A stretch of DNA of 64,000 nt from Flaccisagitta enflata (lineage: Eukaryota; Chaetognatha; Sagittoidea; Aphragmophora). Shown here piece after piece: positions 31,826 through 43,640 of the stretch (position 1 is its first letter; each line of letters starts with the position of its first letter). The notes under the pieces were generated by a model. The model searched no databases. It saw only the letters and a program-made list of their open reading frames with translations, and had not been told where the DNA came from. Location of the stretch: the NCBI GenBank assembly GCA_965153355.1, contig OZ231127.1, positions 29,698,001-29,762,000 of the forward strand, given 5' to 3'. Made by a program: the position numbers and the translations under genes.

Positions 31826-31976
31826 TTTTGAGGCGATAATCTCGATATCATCAAGATTCTACCATCAACGGGAAGATGCCAGAATTTCCTAACGACCGGA
31901 GGAAGACGAAGAAGAAGAAGGGGAAGAGAAGAAGGAGTAAAGGGGGAGAAGAAGGGGAAGGATATATAAAAGTGAA

Positions 31977-31978
<2 letters not shown>

Positions 31979-32066
<88 letters not shown>
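31979..32066. repeat. (GA)43 microsatellite
   Basis: Pure GA. Confidence 0.97.
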
Positions 32067-32067
<1 letters not shown>

Positions 32068-32289
32068 AACAACAAGATATAAACGAATAGACGTACTGGA
32101 CTGACAGGCGAAATAAGAGAAGCAAAATCATTGGAGTAACCGCATTCGCATTTATATCCTTCTCGGGGGCCATTTACCAGTGGATAACCTCGATTAATCG
32201 CAATCCAGCATTAAAAGAATCTCACATTAACGACCAAGAGCAAGACTAAGGATAAGAAAACCTACATTTACGCAACGTCCTTCTCTCTC

Positions 32290-32297
32290 TCACAAAC

Positions 32298-32383
<86 letters not shown>
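32290..32383. repeat. (CA)46 microsatellite
   Basis: CA run followed by GTGT/TCTG units to about 32,460. Confidence 0.96.
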
Positions 32384-32386
<3 letters not shown>

Positions 32387-32921
32387 GCCGTGTGAAACAT
32401 ATGTGTGTGTATGAGCGCGTGTGTATCTGTCTGTCTGCCTGTGTGTCTGTCTGTCTATCCAACCGGCAGCGTCAGTACATGTGCACCTGCTTGAGTGCGC
32501 TAATATGTACATATATGTACGTAAAAGTAAGTGCATGTCTGTCTTTCTGTCCGTAGCGAAGTGTGTAATCGAGCACGGCCGCCTAAATGACTTTAATAAA
32601 AAAATAAAAAAATTATGATATATGAAACTGCAAATGGAGCGTCTGGTCTGAGAGAGACTTCTAGAGAGACGTTAAGCGCAGATCTAAAAATAGAAGAAAA
32701 AACTGGTTAAACAGTATCCATAGTGATTATGAATACGGCTTGAGTGAGTGAGTCAAGGAGAGGAGAAAAAGAAAAAATATTCACGAGGATTTGACGATTA
32801 CGCGATCCATTTCCGGATATTGTGCCACTCATGCTCACTCACGCAAACCTTTTTACACGAATATGTAAGCCTTGTTATTTTTTCCTCAAGATGAGTGTAT
32901 GTGTGAGTGTGGGTATGTGTG

Positions 32922-33136
<215 letters not shown>

Positions 33137-33224
33137 CCTTCCCTCATCTTCCCATTGTCCAGCTCCAAACACTTATCTTATGAACCCATGAAAAATAATG
33201 TCTGTACCATACCTACCGTCCAAC

Positions 33225-33540
33225 CACTTTCTTATTCTTCGTTTTCTTCTTTCTTTTTCACTTCTGCCTCGTCTTCGTCTTCTATACACATCTTCTTCTT
33301 CTCTTTCTACAGATCTACCTCCACCTTTCATCACCATCATCTTCTCCCTCTCCTCCTACAGATCTTCTTTTTCTTCTTCTTCTACTCCTCCTCTTCGTTT
33401 TCTCCTTCTTTTCCTCCTTCCACACATCTTCTTCCTCTACTCATCTTTTGATTGCTCTTCTCTTTCTTCTTCTTCTTCTTTTTCTTTTTCTTCTTCTTCC
33501 TCTCCCCTTTTCTTCTTTTTCATCTTCTTCTTTTACAGAT
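33225..33540. repeat. (CTT)n-rich pyrimidine tract
   Basis: Imperfect TTC/CTT triplets, strongly strand-asymmetric. Confidence 0.85.
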
Positions 33541-34039
33541 CTTGCATACGGCCTTGTTATGCTCTATCGTGTGACTAGAGAGAAAACTCTTGCGCCCGAA
33601 GGAAGACGTTGGTGATCACATGACCTAATGATGATGACGGAGGACAAATTGAGATTTTTTTTTCTCTCTTGAGTGTGGGATGACTTGCGCCAATGACTTT
33701 GAAATTCATCCTTCCCTCGCTTACAGCTAAGGACGATGGTATGATTCGGTCTTTCTCTCTCCCCACCCTCCCGGCCTCAAGCCCTTTTTCAAACAGGGGT
33801 AGATATAAAAAAATTATTCTTACTTTTAAGTGTTGGACTCAAAAATAGTGATAATAACATAAAACAGTTTTTATCACTTTTCATACTTTTTTGGATAAGA
33901 TTAGAACTTGATTCTGTTTGTTAAAAATTTAATTTGAAAACTAACACATTAAAAAAATTTCCTACATAAGGTTAATATTATTAATACACATAAAGATATG
34001 TGCAAAAATAAACTGTAGGCGCAATGATAAATACTACTT

Positions 34040-34300
34040 GTCTCGAGGAATTTATATATTCACCCCTGCGACCGCAAACCATTAAGTCGGTTCTATAGCG
34101 GCAGGGGCGGAGGAGCAGGCAACAGGGTCGTGACGTCAAGGTCACCACGTGCCCTTCACAGAAGAGCTATATCGTTTGCCAGCATAATTTCAAGGAGACC
34201 TTCTGACACAAGAAGAAGAGTAGGGCGTCTCAAGTAACGCGGCGTGGTTGCTATGGAAATCGCGCCTTAAGATTTCATGTATGTTTATCTAGATCTGGGA
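34040..34300. promoter_or_regulatory. Candidate intronic enhancer: CRE, NR5A-type site, E-box, X-box-like site
   Basis: A GC-richer unique block. TGACGTCA (34,131-34,138) overlaps TCAAGGTCA (34,136-34,144), a perfect NR5A/FTZ-F1 extended half-site. CACGTG follows at 34,147-34,152. An RFX-like GTTGCTATGGAAAT lies at 34,247-34,260. Dense overlap of known motif types in a unique island is the evidence. Function is inferred. Confidence 0.4.
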
Positions 34301-34717
34301 TCATCTCCCTCGCCAGGGGCTCTCTCTCTCTCTCTTATGTATTCTACATCACGGTCGATAAAAGGAACCACCACAATCTAGAAATGATTTGGATGTTTTT
34401 TTAAGATACATAAATTGCCAATTCGCGAGGACGTGCATATATGATAATATTCCGTGTCTGTTGCGCGGCTCAAAGTTCCGGCACACCCGACTTTCGCTTT
34501 CGTGATCTCCCCCTCTCACTTCATTTTCATAAAATCAAGGCCATAACAAGGAACGCGTTCCAAAGTAAACCTTGAAGAAATTGAAGGGTGGAATAAAATC
34601 AGAGGGGGAATTTTCTCTCTCTCTCCAACGCGCGCGATGTGTTGTAGATTTATAACATATATAATTATATATGGGGAATTACGAGAAAGAGTGCGGAACT
34701 TGCGGTGTGTACGCCGT

Positions 34718-34969
<252 letters not shown>

Positions 34970-35161
34970 TTACGCGCAAACATCCATTACGGGATATTTT
35001 CGAGGGTGCTTAGGCAAAAAAATCCATAACATTTTGAAATAGAACTTGAATTAATGTCCGATTCGTTGTAGAAGCCATATTATGGTTATACAATTTTCTG
35101 TCTACTTACATTTTTTGCACTAGATCTCAAGATCACAATGTTGCTATTTCGAAGAAAAAGG

Positions 35162-35433
35162 TTTTTTAGTCGCGTGCTACGCGACTCTATAAGCCACTTT
35201 TCGGTCGGTCCATCCGTCGGTCCGTCCGTCGGTTGGTCGGTCGGTCGGTCACAAATCTGTTTTCAAGGCTTTTTAAAGCATTTTTATCTTCCTGAATGGT
35301 AGAAGAGAAACTTTGTGGAGTAGTTAGCCTTTTAAAATGTCTTTTTGAAGAAAAAAATTGTTTGTCTGTCTGTCTGCCTGACGTTTTTTGAAAGTGCCGA
35401 CGCACGCGACTTAGGTCTACTGACCTTGTTTTT
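35162..35433 (-). mobile_element. HINE/pearl-like element just upstream of exon 2
   Basis: The hairpin AGTCGCGTGCTACGCGACT is at left, then (GTCC/GGTC)n, an unusual unique core, a second (GTCT)n at 35,362-35,378, and the right-hand end GCACGCGACTTAGGTCTACT then GACCTTGTTTTT. It ends 291 bp before the exon 2 splice acceptor. Confidence 0.7.
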
Positions 35434-35724
35434 AATTGTCCTTTTATTTCATTGTTTGTTCCTTGCATAGATCTCTATTTCTCTCTTCCACTATTTCTTT
35501 GACTTACTGTATAGTGTTAAGACTTTCTCCTGGTTTCAACTTCACCCACACACAAAAACTATCTTGTCTCTTTAGAGAATGCGTCCAAAAATCTAACCAT
35601 CGCTTTTCTTCTCCATTCCATCTTCTTCCCCCTTCCCCTTCCCAACCTCGCCCCTCTCCTATCCCTCTCTTCCTTCCTTTTCAACCCCCATTTCCCACCC
35701 TCCCCTTCCCTCGTCTCCTCACAG

Positions 35725-35957
35725 ATTCTCAAGGTTTGGAATCCCCCGGTGCAGTGGATAAGTACCGAGACGGTTTCGCTACGCAGCTCCAAAACTACAT
35801 CGCCACCAAAGATTCGCCCTTCCGCTTTTACAACAGCGTGCTGCGTGCGACATCTTTGTTCGTGGTGGAGCATGCCAAACTCGAGGCGCTCTTTTGCCGT
35901 CAAGAATTGATCGACCAAGGCGGCGTGACGGCGCTCATCGAACGATCATTTCGCTGA
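35725..35957 (+). CDS. NR0B: NR0B-like orphan nuclear receptor, exon 2 (C-terminus)
   Basis: Encodes the last 77 residues and a TGA stop at 35,955-35,957. The first complete codons give SQGLESPGAV, the standard start of helix 9 after the LFN-D motif. An amphipathic helix follows (DKYRDGFATQLQNYIATK), then helix 10/11 (FRFYNSVLRATSLFVVEHAK). The end reads TALIERSF where other receptors carry an activation helix; it only loosely matches the phi-phi-x-E-phi-phi pattern. From family knowledge, DAX1 and SHP also have one intron and a last exon of about 80 codons that begins in this same motif. The coding shift is clear: sequence just upstream is pyrimidine-rich intron with no homology. AATAAA follows 117 bases after the stop. 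Confidence 0.88.
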
Positions 35958-36073
35958 AAGAGAAAGAGAATTGAAAAAAAAACGAAAGGAAAAAAAGAAA
36001 TGCTTAGTGTAGACTGTAGAGCAACGCTAAGCAAAGCAATGCCTCATTGAAGCATAAGTAATCAGTTTCATTC

Positions 36074-36079
36074 AATAAA
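36074..36079 (+). terminator. Poly(A) signal AATAAA of the NR0B-like gene
   Basis: Canonical hexamer 117 bases downstream of the stop codon at 35,957, giving a short 3' untranslated region. Confidence 0.65.
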
Positions 36080-37289
36080 TACGCACAAGTACATCTTTTC
36101 AATCCATATGCGTTTCACGGAGAAATGATCAATGATTTTTTTTAAAGATTGAAATGATTTCCTCTTGTTTTAAAGGTGCGAAAAAAATACATGTTCGTAA
36201 TTTATTCTCAACTGCGTTATACATTTTCATTTCATTATCTTTCTTCGGTGAAATCATTTTTATCACTATTTGTATCACTAGCATGGTTCGGTTGTATGGA
36301 TGAAAAAAAAACATAAATATCCCACGTGAATTTTCAGAAAAAACGACTGTGATGAACTTAACATAGAGTAGTGGTTTTGTTTCGTTTTTCAGTTACATGT
36401 ATCCTTCTGTACCATGCGCAGGCTCGTGTGACACGCGCAGCTGCTGCGGTCGGGCGCACGATCGTAAAAACTCGATGCGTTACGCATATGTCACGTCTGG
36501 GTTTGATTGACATTTAACTTGACCCTGCCCACCCACCGATATTTGTCTCGCTACAAGCGAAGGTTGTTTGTGTGTTAACCTTCGCCTAAGCTTGATTGAT
36601 TCTGTTTTCACGCATTCATTTATAGTATTCTTGGATCTAAGGTGTTTCATTCTAGAACATAAGTCTCGCTTTCATTATCCGCACTTTTGACTATTTCGAT
36701 TCTCGATTATGTATACTTAAGAAACATGTTTGTTATATCATTTTATTGATTTTTTTCTCTTGTAGATAAAGAATAAAACATTTTTTCCCCGTTTTGCCGG
36801 AGTTGAAAAAAAATCACCTGTTTTTTTTTCATTCAAGCAATGCAGTTTATTGTGTTCGAGGAACCATTATATTCAGAGAGTGCAAGGGAAAGATAGAAAG
36901 GGAAAAACAGACTGAAAAAAGAATAAGTCAAGCTACTCGCAAACGTGAATGTGCGAAAAACCCCACGGAAAGATATACAAATTGAATCGTTCAACTCATG
37001 GACAGGGGCAGTATACGGTAGGGCTGTATTGTGGCTGGGCAGTAATGCTCAGATATCACTATTAAAGTCAGTTCAGTTTAATCCAGAATTTCGCGTTTCC
37101 GACTTACCTACGGCATGGACCAAAACGAAGGATTTCAAATCAAGTAGCGGACAGAACCTCAAAAACAGACAAATCATAAAAAGGCGCATTGGCGCACCGG
37201 AAAACCGCAATGACAGAACTGCTCCGAGTTACGCTTTTGGCGCCAAAAAATGTAGAATTTAGCCGTGACGGGTAATTTCCGATCATTTT
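36080..37289. other. Downstream intergenic region
   Basis: Unique, AT-rich apart from a CpG-rich block at 36,415-36,490. No gene recognised. Confidence 0.5.
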
Positions 37290-37445
37290 GATAGCGTGCA
37301 TGCAACTAGCTATCCGCCCCTCGGTTCGTCCGTTGCGTTTGTACATGATGCTTAAGTTGAACGTTGTTGTTTGGCGCCGCCAGTGGCGCCAGTGCCTATG
37401 CCCAAATGCACGCGACTGGAACTAGCCGCGTATCCGGCCTTGTTT
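37290..37445 (-). mobile_element. Degraded HINE/pearl-like copy
   Basis: The right end GCACGCGACTGGAACTAGCC then GCGTATCCGGCCTTGTTT is clear. The hairpin at left has decayed to GCGTGCATGCAACTAGC and the tetranucleotide tract to GGTTCGTCCG. Confidence 0.5.
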
Positions 37446-38074
37446 CTCGAGGTCGATGAACCGCACGTCAATGACCTAGCACTGAAATAAATCGTATTTC
37501 TATTTTATTACTAGCCGGTGACTGACCTCAGATTGATGTGTCTGACCGGAGTATAGTTAGACAGAAAGTATGATCCAGCATCGAGGTCAACGTCCTGGGA
37601 ACGACTGTCCTCAAAAAAAAAAAAAAAAGTGTGAGAGAGGAAAAAAAACCAACAATTTGATAACTGATAAGCAACGGTCGATGACCGAACGAGCAAAAAA
37701 ACGTGCAGACTCTCAAAGTTAAAGGTCGAACCACAAGCCAGCTCGTATCAAGCAGGCTGTTTCTATAATCTCCTTTTTGAAAGATGGCCAAATAGGTCAA
37801 TTTCAAAGTAAAGAAAATTTGACAAAAACATTCATAATCAGATAACTTATGCCAATATGAACATGGTTCAAAAACTGAATTTTGTTACTGATCCTTGATT
37901 TTCATGTAAATTAGGCTAAAATGCAACGAATAATGATCGAAAATAAGCAAAAATTGAGTTGTTAAGGTCAGCAAAACCAAAAAAATGACAATATTCTACT
38001 AAATCACAGTTCAAGAATTCAATCAGACCTGATTCTGCTGAAAAAAATTGAGATTTCAATTTTTTTTGAAAATT
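37446..38074. other. Intergenic sequence, nothing recognised
   Basis: AT-rich unique sequence. Confidence 0.5.
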
Positions 38075-38290
38075 CTCTATAAGCAGCTTTTTTGGCTGGT
38101 TGGGCCAGTTGGCAAAAATTTACTGAATCTTTTTGCAACGGTTAATTTAAGTAGGCATTCTCTGAAAGAACCACTGTGCAAAATTTCAGCCAAATCGGAC
38201 AAATATTTTAGAAGTTATGCCATTTTTTTAAATTTTTGGGTGGTAGGCTGGTTGGGCCGGTTGGGTTGGTTAGATGTGTCCCAGATGCAC
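38075..38290 (+). repeat. Family-C repeat with GGCTGGTTGGG blocks
   Basis: Two blocks around GGCTGGTTGGGCC (38,092 and about 38,247) are separated by about 156 bp that contains AAATTTCAGCCAAATCGGAC and AAGTTATGCCATTTTT. An inverted relative lies at 52,420-52,715. Confidence 0.6.
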
Positions 38291-39332
38291 CAAATGCTCT
38301 GTTTGTAATAGTTCCAGTACAGTATTGATCTATGCAAAAAATCTTTCGTCTCTCTCTAAGGGTTTCCAAGATAAGGGCATTTCATGATTTTTATGGTTTA
38401 CCGTTTTGCTGTAAGTGCATACATGCGCCGATAACAAAGAATTAACTACGAAGATTCATCTTGAAGCGTGATTATTCTGCAACAATTTACTGACCAATCA
38501 CATTGAAAATTTCATTATGGCTGAATGCCTGGGAGTTAAGACCTGAAATTTTCAGTGTAAATACAAAATTTCATGCTCTTTCTCATTGTGTTATCCAAAT
38601 TTCCATCATCAGTTTCACAATGGCGTGACAGTGACAGACTTAAAGCGTATGAGGTGACAGAAAGAGGGGGGTGTGGAATAATCACGCTTGAAGAAAAGTG
38701 TCATTATGGGGATTGGGGTGTCACAGTGGCATGAAATTTGGAGCGTATGTCCTTCAAGTAGTCCTCTCTTAGGTAGAAACCTGAAAAGTGATTAACTTTG
38801 AGAATTTATGGAGTTTTAGAAAAAGATAATAGGCATACTGAGATTTTGCCATGAAATAGCAAAAAAATTGGTAGGATCAAAATTTTGATAATACAATTTT
38901 TGAACAACTTAGCATTTGCGCAGTAGGATGAAATTTTTTGTACATCACATCGGATTGATGATAACTGATTAAAAGCTGAGAAATGATCAGATAATCTATT
39001 TTTTGATAGGTTTTGCTTGTTATTTGCTTGTCCGGACAAAATCCGGACATGCCAATGTGGCCAATTTGACCTAATTTTTAGGCCCCCTAGGGGTAGGGGT
39101 AGTCACAAAAAATGGTTTGGCAAGGTAATCCGGGTAGTTAGGGAGGTCATCCAACTAAAGAAACTTGTCACAATGCAATAGACATTGCGTTAACTTTGTT
39201 AATGTGGTGGTGAGTCGGGTTCTCGCGTCGAAAAGAGATTGTGACATTAGCCAGCACTCAGTTACCTCACAAGACCGCGGTTAAGCCTGCAAGACATCAC
39301 GTCTGTAGATGATGTCACATGTCATGAATAGT
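38291..39332. other. Intergenic sequence, nothing recognised
   Basis: AT-rich, with one GGCCCCCTAGGGG block near 39,083 similar to those at 3.3-3.9 kb. Confidence 0.5.
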
Positions 39333-40060
<728 letters not shown>

Positions 40061-40068
40061 TGAATAGT

Positions 40069-40377
40069 CTTTAGAACTTTGCTTCGTGTGCTGCAAAGAA
40101 GCGATCGTAATTTTTCTCTCTCTCCCGCCCCCCCCCTTCCATTCACTCAGCACAGGGGCACCCCTGATTTTCAAGTCGACTGTTACTCTATGCTATGGAA
40201 TCTCAATACTCTTTGTTTGATATCCTTGGAACAAGTAACGCGGGGTTAAAAAAACGTCAGGTGGACAGGGGCATACGAACCCATCCCACCACCCTCCCCA
40301 TTCCACTCATAGGCGAAGCAAAATATTTCTATGCAATTTGAAGTTAATATAAGAAAGAAAGGAAGATAGGAAGAAAC

Positions 40378-40430
<53 letters not shown>

Positions 40431-40810
40431 AACAGACAAAATAAAAGAACGAAAGCAGAAATAAAGGAAACAGTATGTATTGCGCAACGAAACGCACGAA
40501 TAGCCATCAGTACGTTCCATGGCCTGGCCTATTAAGATTATTCCGTCTATTTCTATTAAACAATGAGATCTATAATGCCTATCAGTGTGTTTACTCCGTA
40601 AATGGCCTTGGGAATTCCGAACATTATCAGGACAATGAACCCGGATCGAACGACTGAGTTTTTTTATACCCCAACGTCAGACGATATCGAGCATAAAAAG
40701 TCTACCTCGCTCCAGATCTTTTCTTGTCTAGGGCAATGACACGAATAGATCTATCAAGAGATATGCTATACTGCTTGAGTTCAATGATTGACGCGCCGTG
40801 GATATCCTTA
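40069..40810. other. Intergenic sequence with a (GAAA)n array
   Basis: GAAA repeat at about 40,378-40,431. The rest is unique with no gene recognised. Confidence 0.55.
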
Positions 40811-40823
40811 TGCTTTTTTTGGG

Positions 40824-41520
40824 GGCAGCGGCCCCGAAGGGGACGATGTCCTGTAGAACACAGGGGACTTTCATTCGTTCGTTCATTCGTTCGTTCGTTT
40901 GTTTATCCGTCCCCCCCCCCCTCGGCCTGGCCTGAAATCTGCCCTCTCAGGCTTGAAATTTGACCTTTTAGGCCTGAAATCTGACCTTTCAGGCCTGGAA
41001 TCTGCCCTCTCAGGCCTTAAATCTGCCTTCTCAGGTCTGAAATCTACTATTTCAGGCCTGAAATCTACCCTCTCAGGCCTAAAATCTACCCTCTCAGGCC
41101 TGAAATCTGTCCTCTCAGGCCTGAAATCTGCCCTCTCAGGCGTGAAATCTGACCTCTCAGGCGTGAAATCTGACCTTTCAGGCCTGAAATCTGCCCTCTG
41201 AGGCCTTGAATCTGCCTTCTCAGGTCTGAAATCTATCCTCTCAGGCCTGAAATCTACCCTCTCAGGCCTAAAATCTGCCCTCTCAGGCCTGAAATCTGCC
41301 CTCTCAGGCCTGAAATCTGCCCTCTCAGGCCTGAAATCTGCCCACTCAGGCCTGAAATCTTCCCTCTCAGAGTTTGAATCTGAATAGGTAGATTTCAGGC
41401 CTGAGAGGGCAGATTTCAGCACTGTGAGGGCCTTGGGGGGGGGGAGATAGACAAACGACAAACAAACAAACGAAAGTCCCCTGTGTTCTACAGGACATCG
41501 TCCCCTTCGGGGCCGCTGCC
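40824..41520. mobile_element. Family-B element, 49-bp perfect terminal inverted repeats
   Basis: The termini 40,824-40,872 and 41,472-41,520 are exact reverse complements. They contain the small hairpin CCCCGAAGGGG and the palindrome-like CTGTAGAACACAG. Inside them come, in order, (ATTCGTTCG)n, a C10 run, about twenty 21-bp units of CAGGCCTGAAATCTGCCCTCT type, a G-run and (ACAAACGA)n, so the internal parts also mirror each other. The 21-bp period gives a long FRPERAD-type frame on the minus strand that is repeat translation. No transposase. Confidence 0.85.
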
Positions 41521-41664
41521 CTGCTTCCTCTCACTACAATTCACAATCATGCAAAGCAGGGCAACGGGTATCGCTGACCACATATTGCCCTTGGGCGACC
41601 TGTTTGCCTTAGGGCCGGGCTCATGTACCCCATGGTCAATCCAGGCCAGGTCTACTTTGCGTAT

Positions 41665-41805
41665 AAAACAAGGCCGGATACACGGCTTCCCTAGTCGCGT
41701 GCGGGTGGGCAGGAGCAATGCTGGAGAAGGTCACCAGGGCATCTGGGCAGGAGCGGTATGCTCAAGCTCAAAACGCCAAAAAAGTAAATAGTCGCAAAAA
41801 CGTTA
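41665..41805 (+). mobile_element. HINE/pearl-like copy lacking its hairpin end
   Basis: The 5' end AAAACAAGGCCGGATACACG, the subterminal AGTCGCGTGC and GGGTGGGCAGGAGC are intact. The copy loses similarity after AGTCGCAAAAACG. GGTCAGCGGTACCCATTGCC, the diverged family-B end, follows at once, suggesting one inserted into the other. Confidence 0.6.
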
Positions 41806-41865
41806 GATGGTCAGCGGTACCCATTGCCCCTATGTGAGTATATGTTGATGTGTGATGGTGAGAGG

Positions 41866-42870
41866 GGCAGCGGCCCCGAAGGGGCCGATGACCTATGCTC
41901 AGTTCATCATAACTCTTTGTGATGAATTATTTTAGTATTTTTGACTGCAGATTTGGGCTCAGTGGGTGGCTTGCGGTTTGTTTGATATGTCACACTATAT
42001 ACTTTTGAAAAAGAAGTAAAAACTTTTTTTTTATCAAAATTATTAAAAATAAATGTATTTTATAGCAATATGATGAAAAAAATTAACTTTTTATTTCTTT
42101 TTCAAAACTATATAGTGTGACATATACGAAACGAACCGCAAAGCACTCGCTGAATCCGAATCTGCAGTCAAAAATACCAAAAAAAATCACCACAAAGAGT
42201 TATGATGAAAAATGAACTAAATTTACACCATTTTTGCATACATTTCAAAAAGCGCCCCAAAAGTGATTTAGTTTCCTTTAGATTTATATTGTACACACTA
42301 CAATGACCCAAAAACTATCAAAGTGAGAGACGATCATTCTACCTCAACTCATTCCGTGTTTTGGCTGGTAGTGTGAGCCTTGTGGCTGGGATTTGAGCGT
42401 TGAGGCTGGGATATGAGCCTCGAGGCCTAAATTTGAGCCTCGAAGCTGGGATTTGAGCCTAAAGGCTGGGATTTGAGCCTTGAGGCTGGAATTTGAGCCT
42501 CTAGGTAGGGATTTGAGCCTCTAGGCTGGGATTTGAGCTTCTAGGCTGGGATTTGACCCATAAGGTTACTAACAGGATCCTGAGAGCTGTTAAGGTTAGG
42601 ATGTGAGTCTGAAGGTTGGGATTTGAGCTTTGAGGTTGGGATTTTAGCCTTGAGGTTGGGATTTGAGCCTTGAGGCTAGGATTTGGGCCTTGAGGCTAGG
42701 ATTTGGGCCTTGAGGCTAGGATTTGGGCCTTGAGGCTAGAATTTTGGCGTCGAGACTAGGATTTGAGCCTTTTGGCTAGAATAGCTTCAAAGGGGGTGGA
42801 TGGACGGAGAAGGAGGAGAAATTTCTCCTGTGTGAAAGCATAGGTTATCGGCCCCTTCAGGGCCGCTGCC
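41866..42870. mobile_element. Family-B element, 34-bp terminal repeats, with hairpin insert
   Basis: The ends 41,866-41,899 and 42,837-42,870 are inverted with two mismatches (GGCAGCGGCCCCGAAGGGGC and its partner GCCCCTTCAGGGCCGCTGCC). Inside are a hairpin element (about 41,900-42,216), then about twenty units of about 20 bp of GAGGCTGGGATTTGAGCCTT type (42,360-42,780) and a short GGATGGACGGA tract. Confidence 0.75.
41900..42216. mobile_element. Hairpin (MITE-like) insert
   Basis: The left arm starts AGTTCATCATAACTCTTTGT and the right arm ends with its inverse ACAAAGAGTTATGATG. TGACTGCAGATT/AATCTGCAGTCA and TGTCACACTATATA/TATATAGTGTGACA also pair. The arms are about 120 bp around an AT-rich loop. 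Confidence 0.7.
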
Positions 42871-42879
42871 AAAAAGGGG

Positions 42880-42948
42880 ACCGCCGACCAACCAACCGAC
42901 CGACCGACCAACATAGCGGGGTGTAGAATCGTGTAGCACGCGACTAAA
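42880..42948 (+). mobile_element. HINE/pearl-like element, 3' hairpin end only
   Basis: (GACC)n, then ATAGCGGGGTGTAGAATCG and the hairpin arm TAGCACGCGACT directly abut the end of the family-B element at 42,870. The 5' portion was probably lost or displaced by that insertion. Confidence 0.6.
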
Positions 42949-43457
42949 GACAAGTAAGACCCTTTCATTCTAGACTAATCTCAGATCTATATCTCAAACC
43001 ATTTAAAAAACACAGCTTATCAAAGTCAGCCTATATTTTAAATACCTAATTTTACCTAATTTTCAATAAGATAGCAAAATAGAAAAAAGCAATGTTTTAA
43101 CTCTTTCTCATGCTATTTCTAAATAAATTAAAATAAAAGTGCCAGATTGGAGCCAAATAAAACTTAGTTTCGAGAGCTTTTGTTACTATTAGCTATTCAA
43201 AAGTGCGACTTTACCAATAAAGGCGGCTTTCGCCATAGGAAAAAAGTCGTAAGTGCGAGGTTTTGGAATTTTTTGTGATTGTGTTTTGTCTAGTTGATTG
43301 CCTTTTTTTTCTCCGGGCATCTTTTTGGTTTGTTCCACTCTCTACATGTGTTTCTCGGTTTGTTCTTTGTTTGCCCATCTCTCATTTTCTCTCTCTCTTT
43401 CTCTCTCCCATTCTCATTTTCTCTCTCCTCTTCTCTCTCTCTCTCCCCTTCTCTCAT
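42949..43457. other. Intergenic sequence, nothing recognised
   Basis: AT-rich unique sequence with short CT-rich runs from about 43,380. Confidence 0.5.
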
Positions 43458-43640
43458 GTAACACGGGGTTACAATATTGTTGCGGACAGGTGGACTGAGG
43501 TATCCAACCCCCATCCACACCCCAGCCTCAACTCCCACACACAAGCATTTAGACCGCTTGTTTTTCCACTTTTCCACTCAGATGGACAGACAGACCAACA
43601 GACCAATGGATGGACTGACGGACAAAGCCTCTCATAGCGT
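43458..43640 (+). mobile_element. HINE/pearl-like copy, GTTGCGGAC subfamily
   Basis: The 5' end ACGGGGTTACAATATTGTTG carries the subterminal GTTGCGGACAGGTGG, with a C-rich core. It continues with a degraded (GGAC)n tract and GACGGACAAAGCCTC, then a decayed hairpin. Confidence 0.6.

Noticed and set aside
31288-31892. Overlapping frames with Cys/His patterns that suggest zinc fingers
   Set aside because: They come from a 69-bp minisatellite. Spacing does not match a zinc-finger family, and both strands are equally open.
40883-41461. 192-codon minus-strand frame of repeated FRPERAD units
   Set aside because: The 21-bp tandem core of a mobile element is divisible by three, so frames stay open on both strands. 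There is no start context or recognisable domain.
43263-43637. Small hydrophobic plus-strand frame
   Set aside because: CT-rich sequence next to a HINE copy; no homology or gene context.
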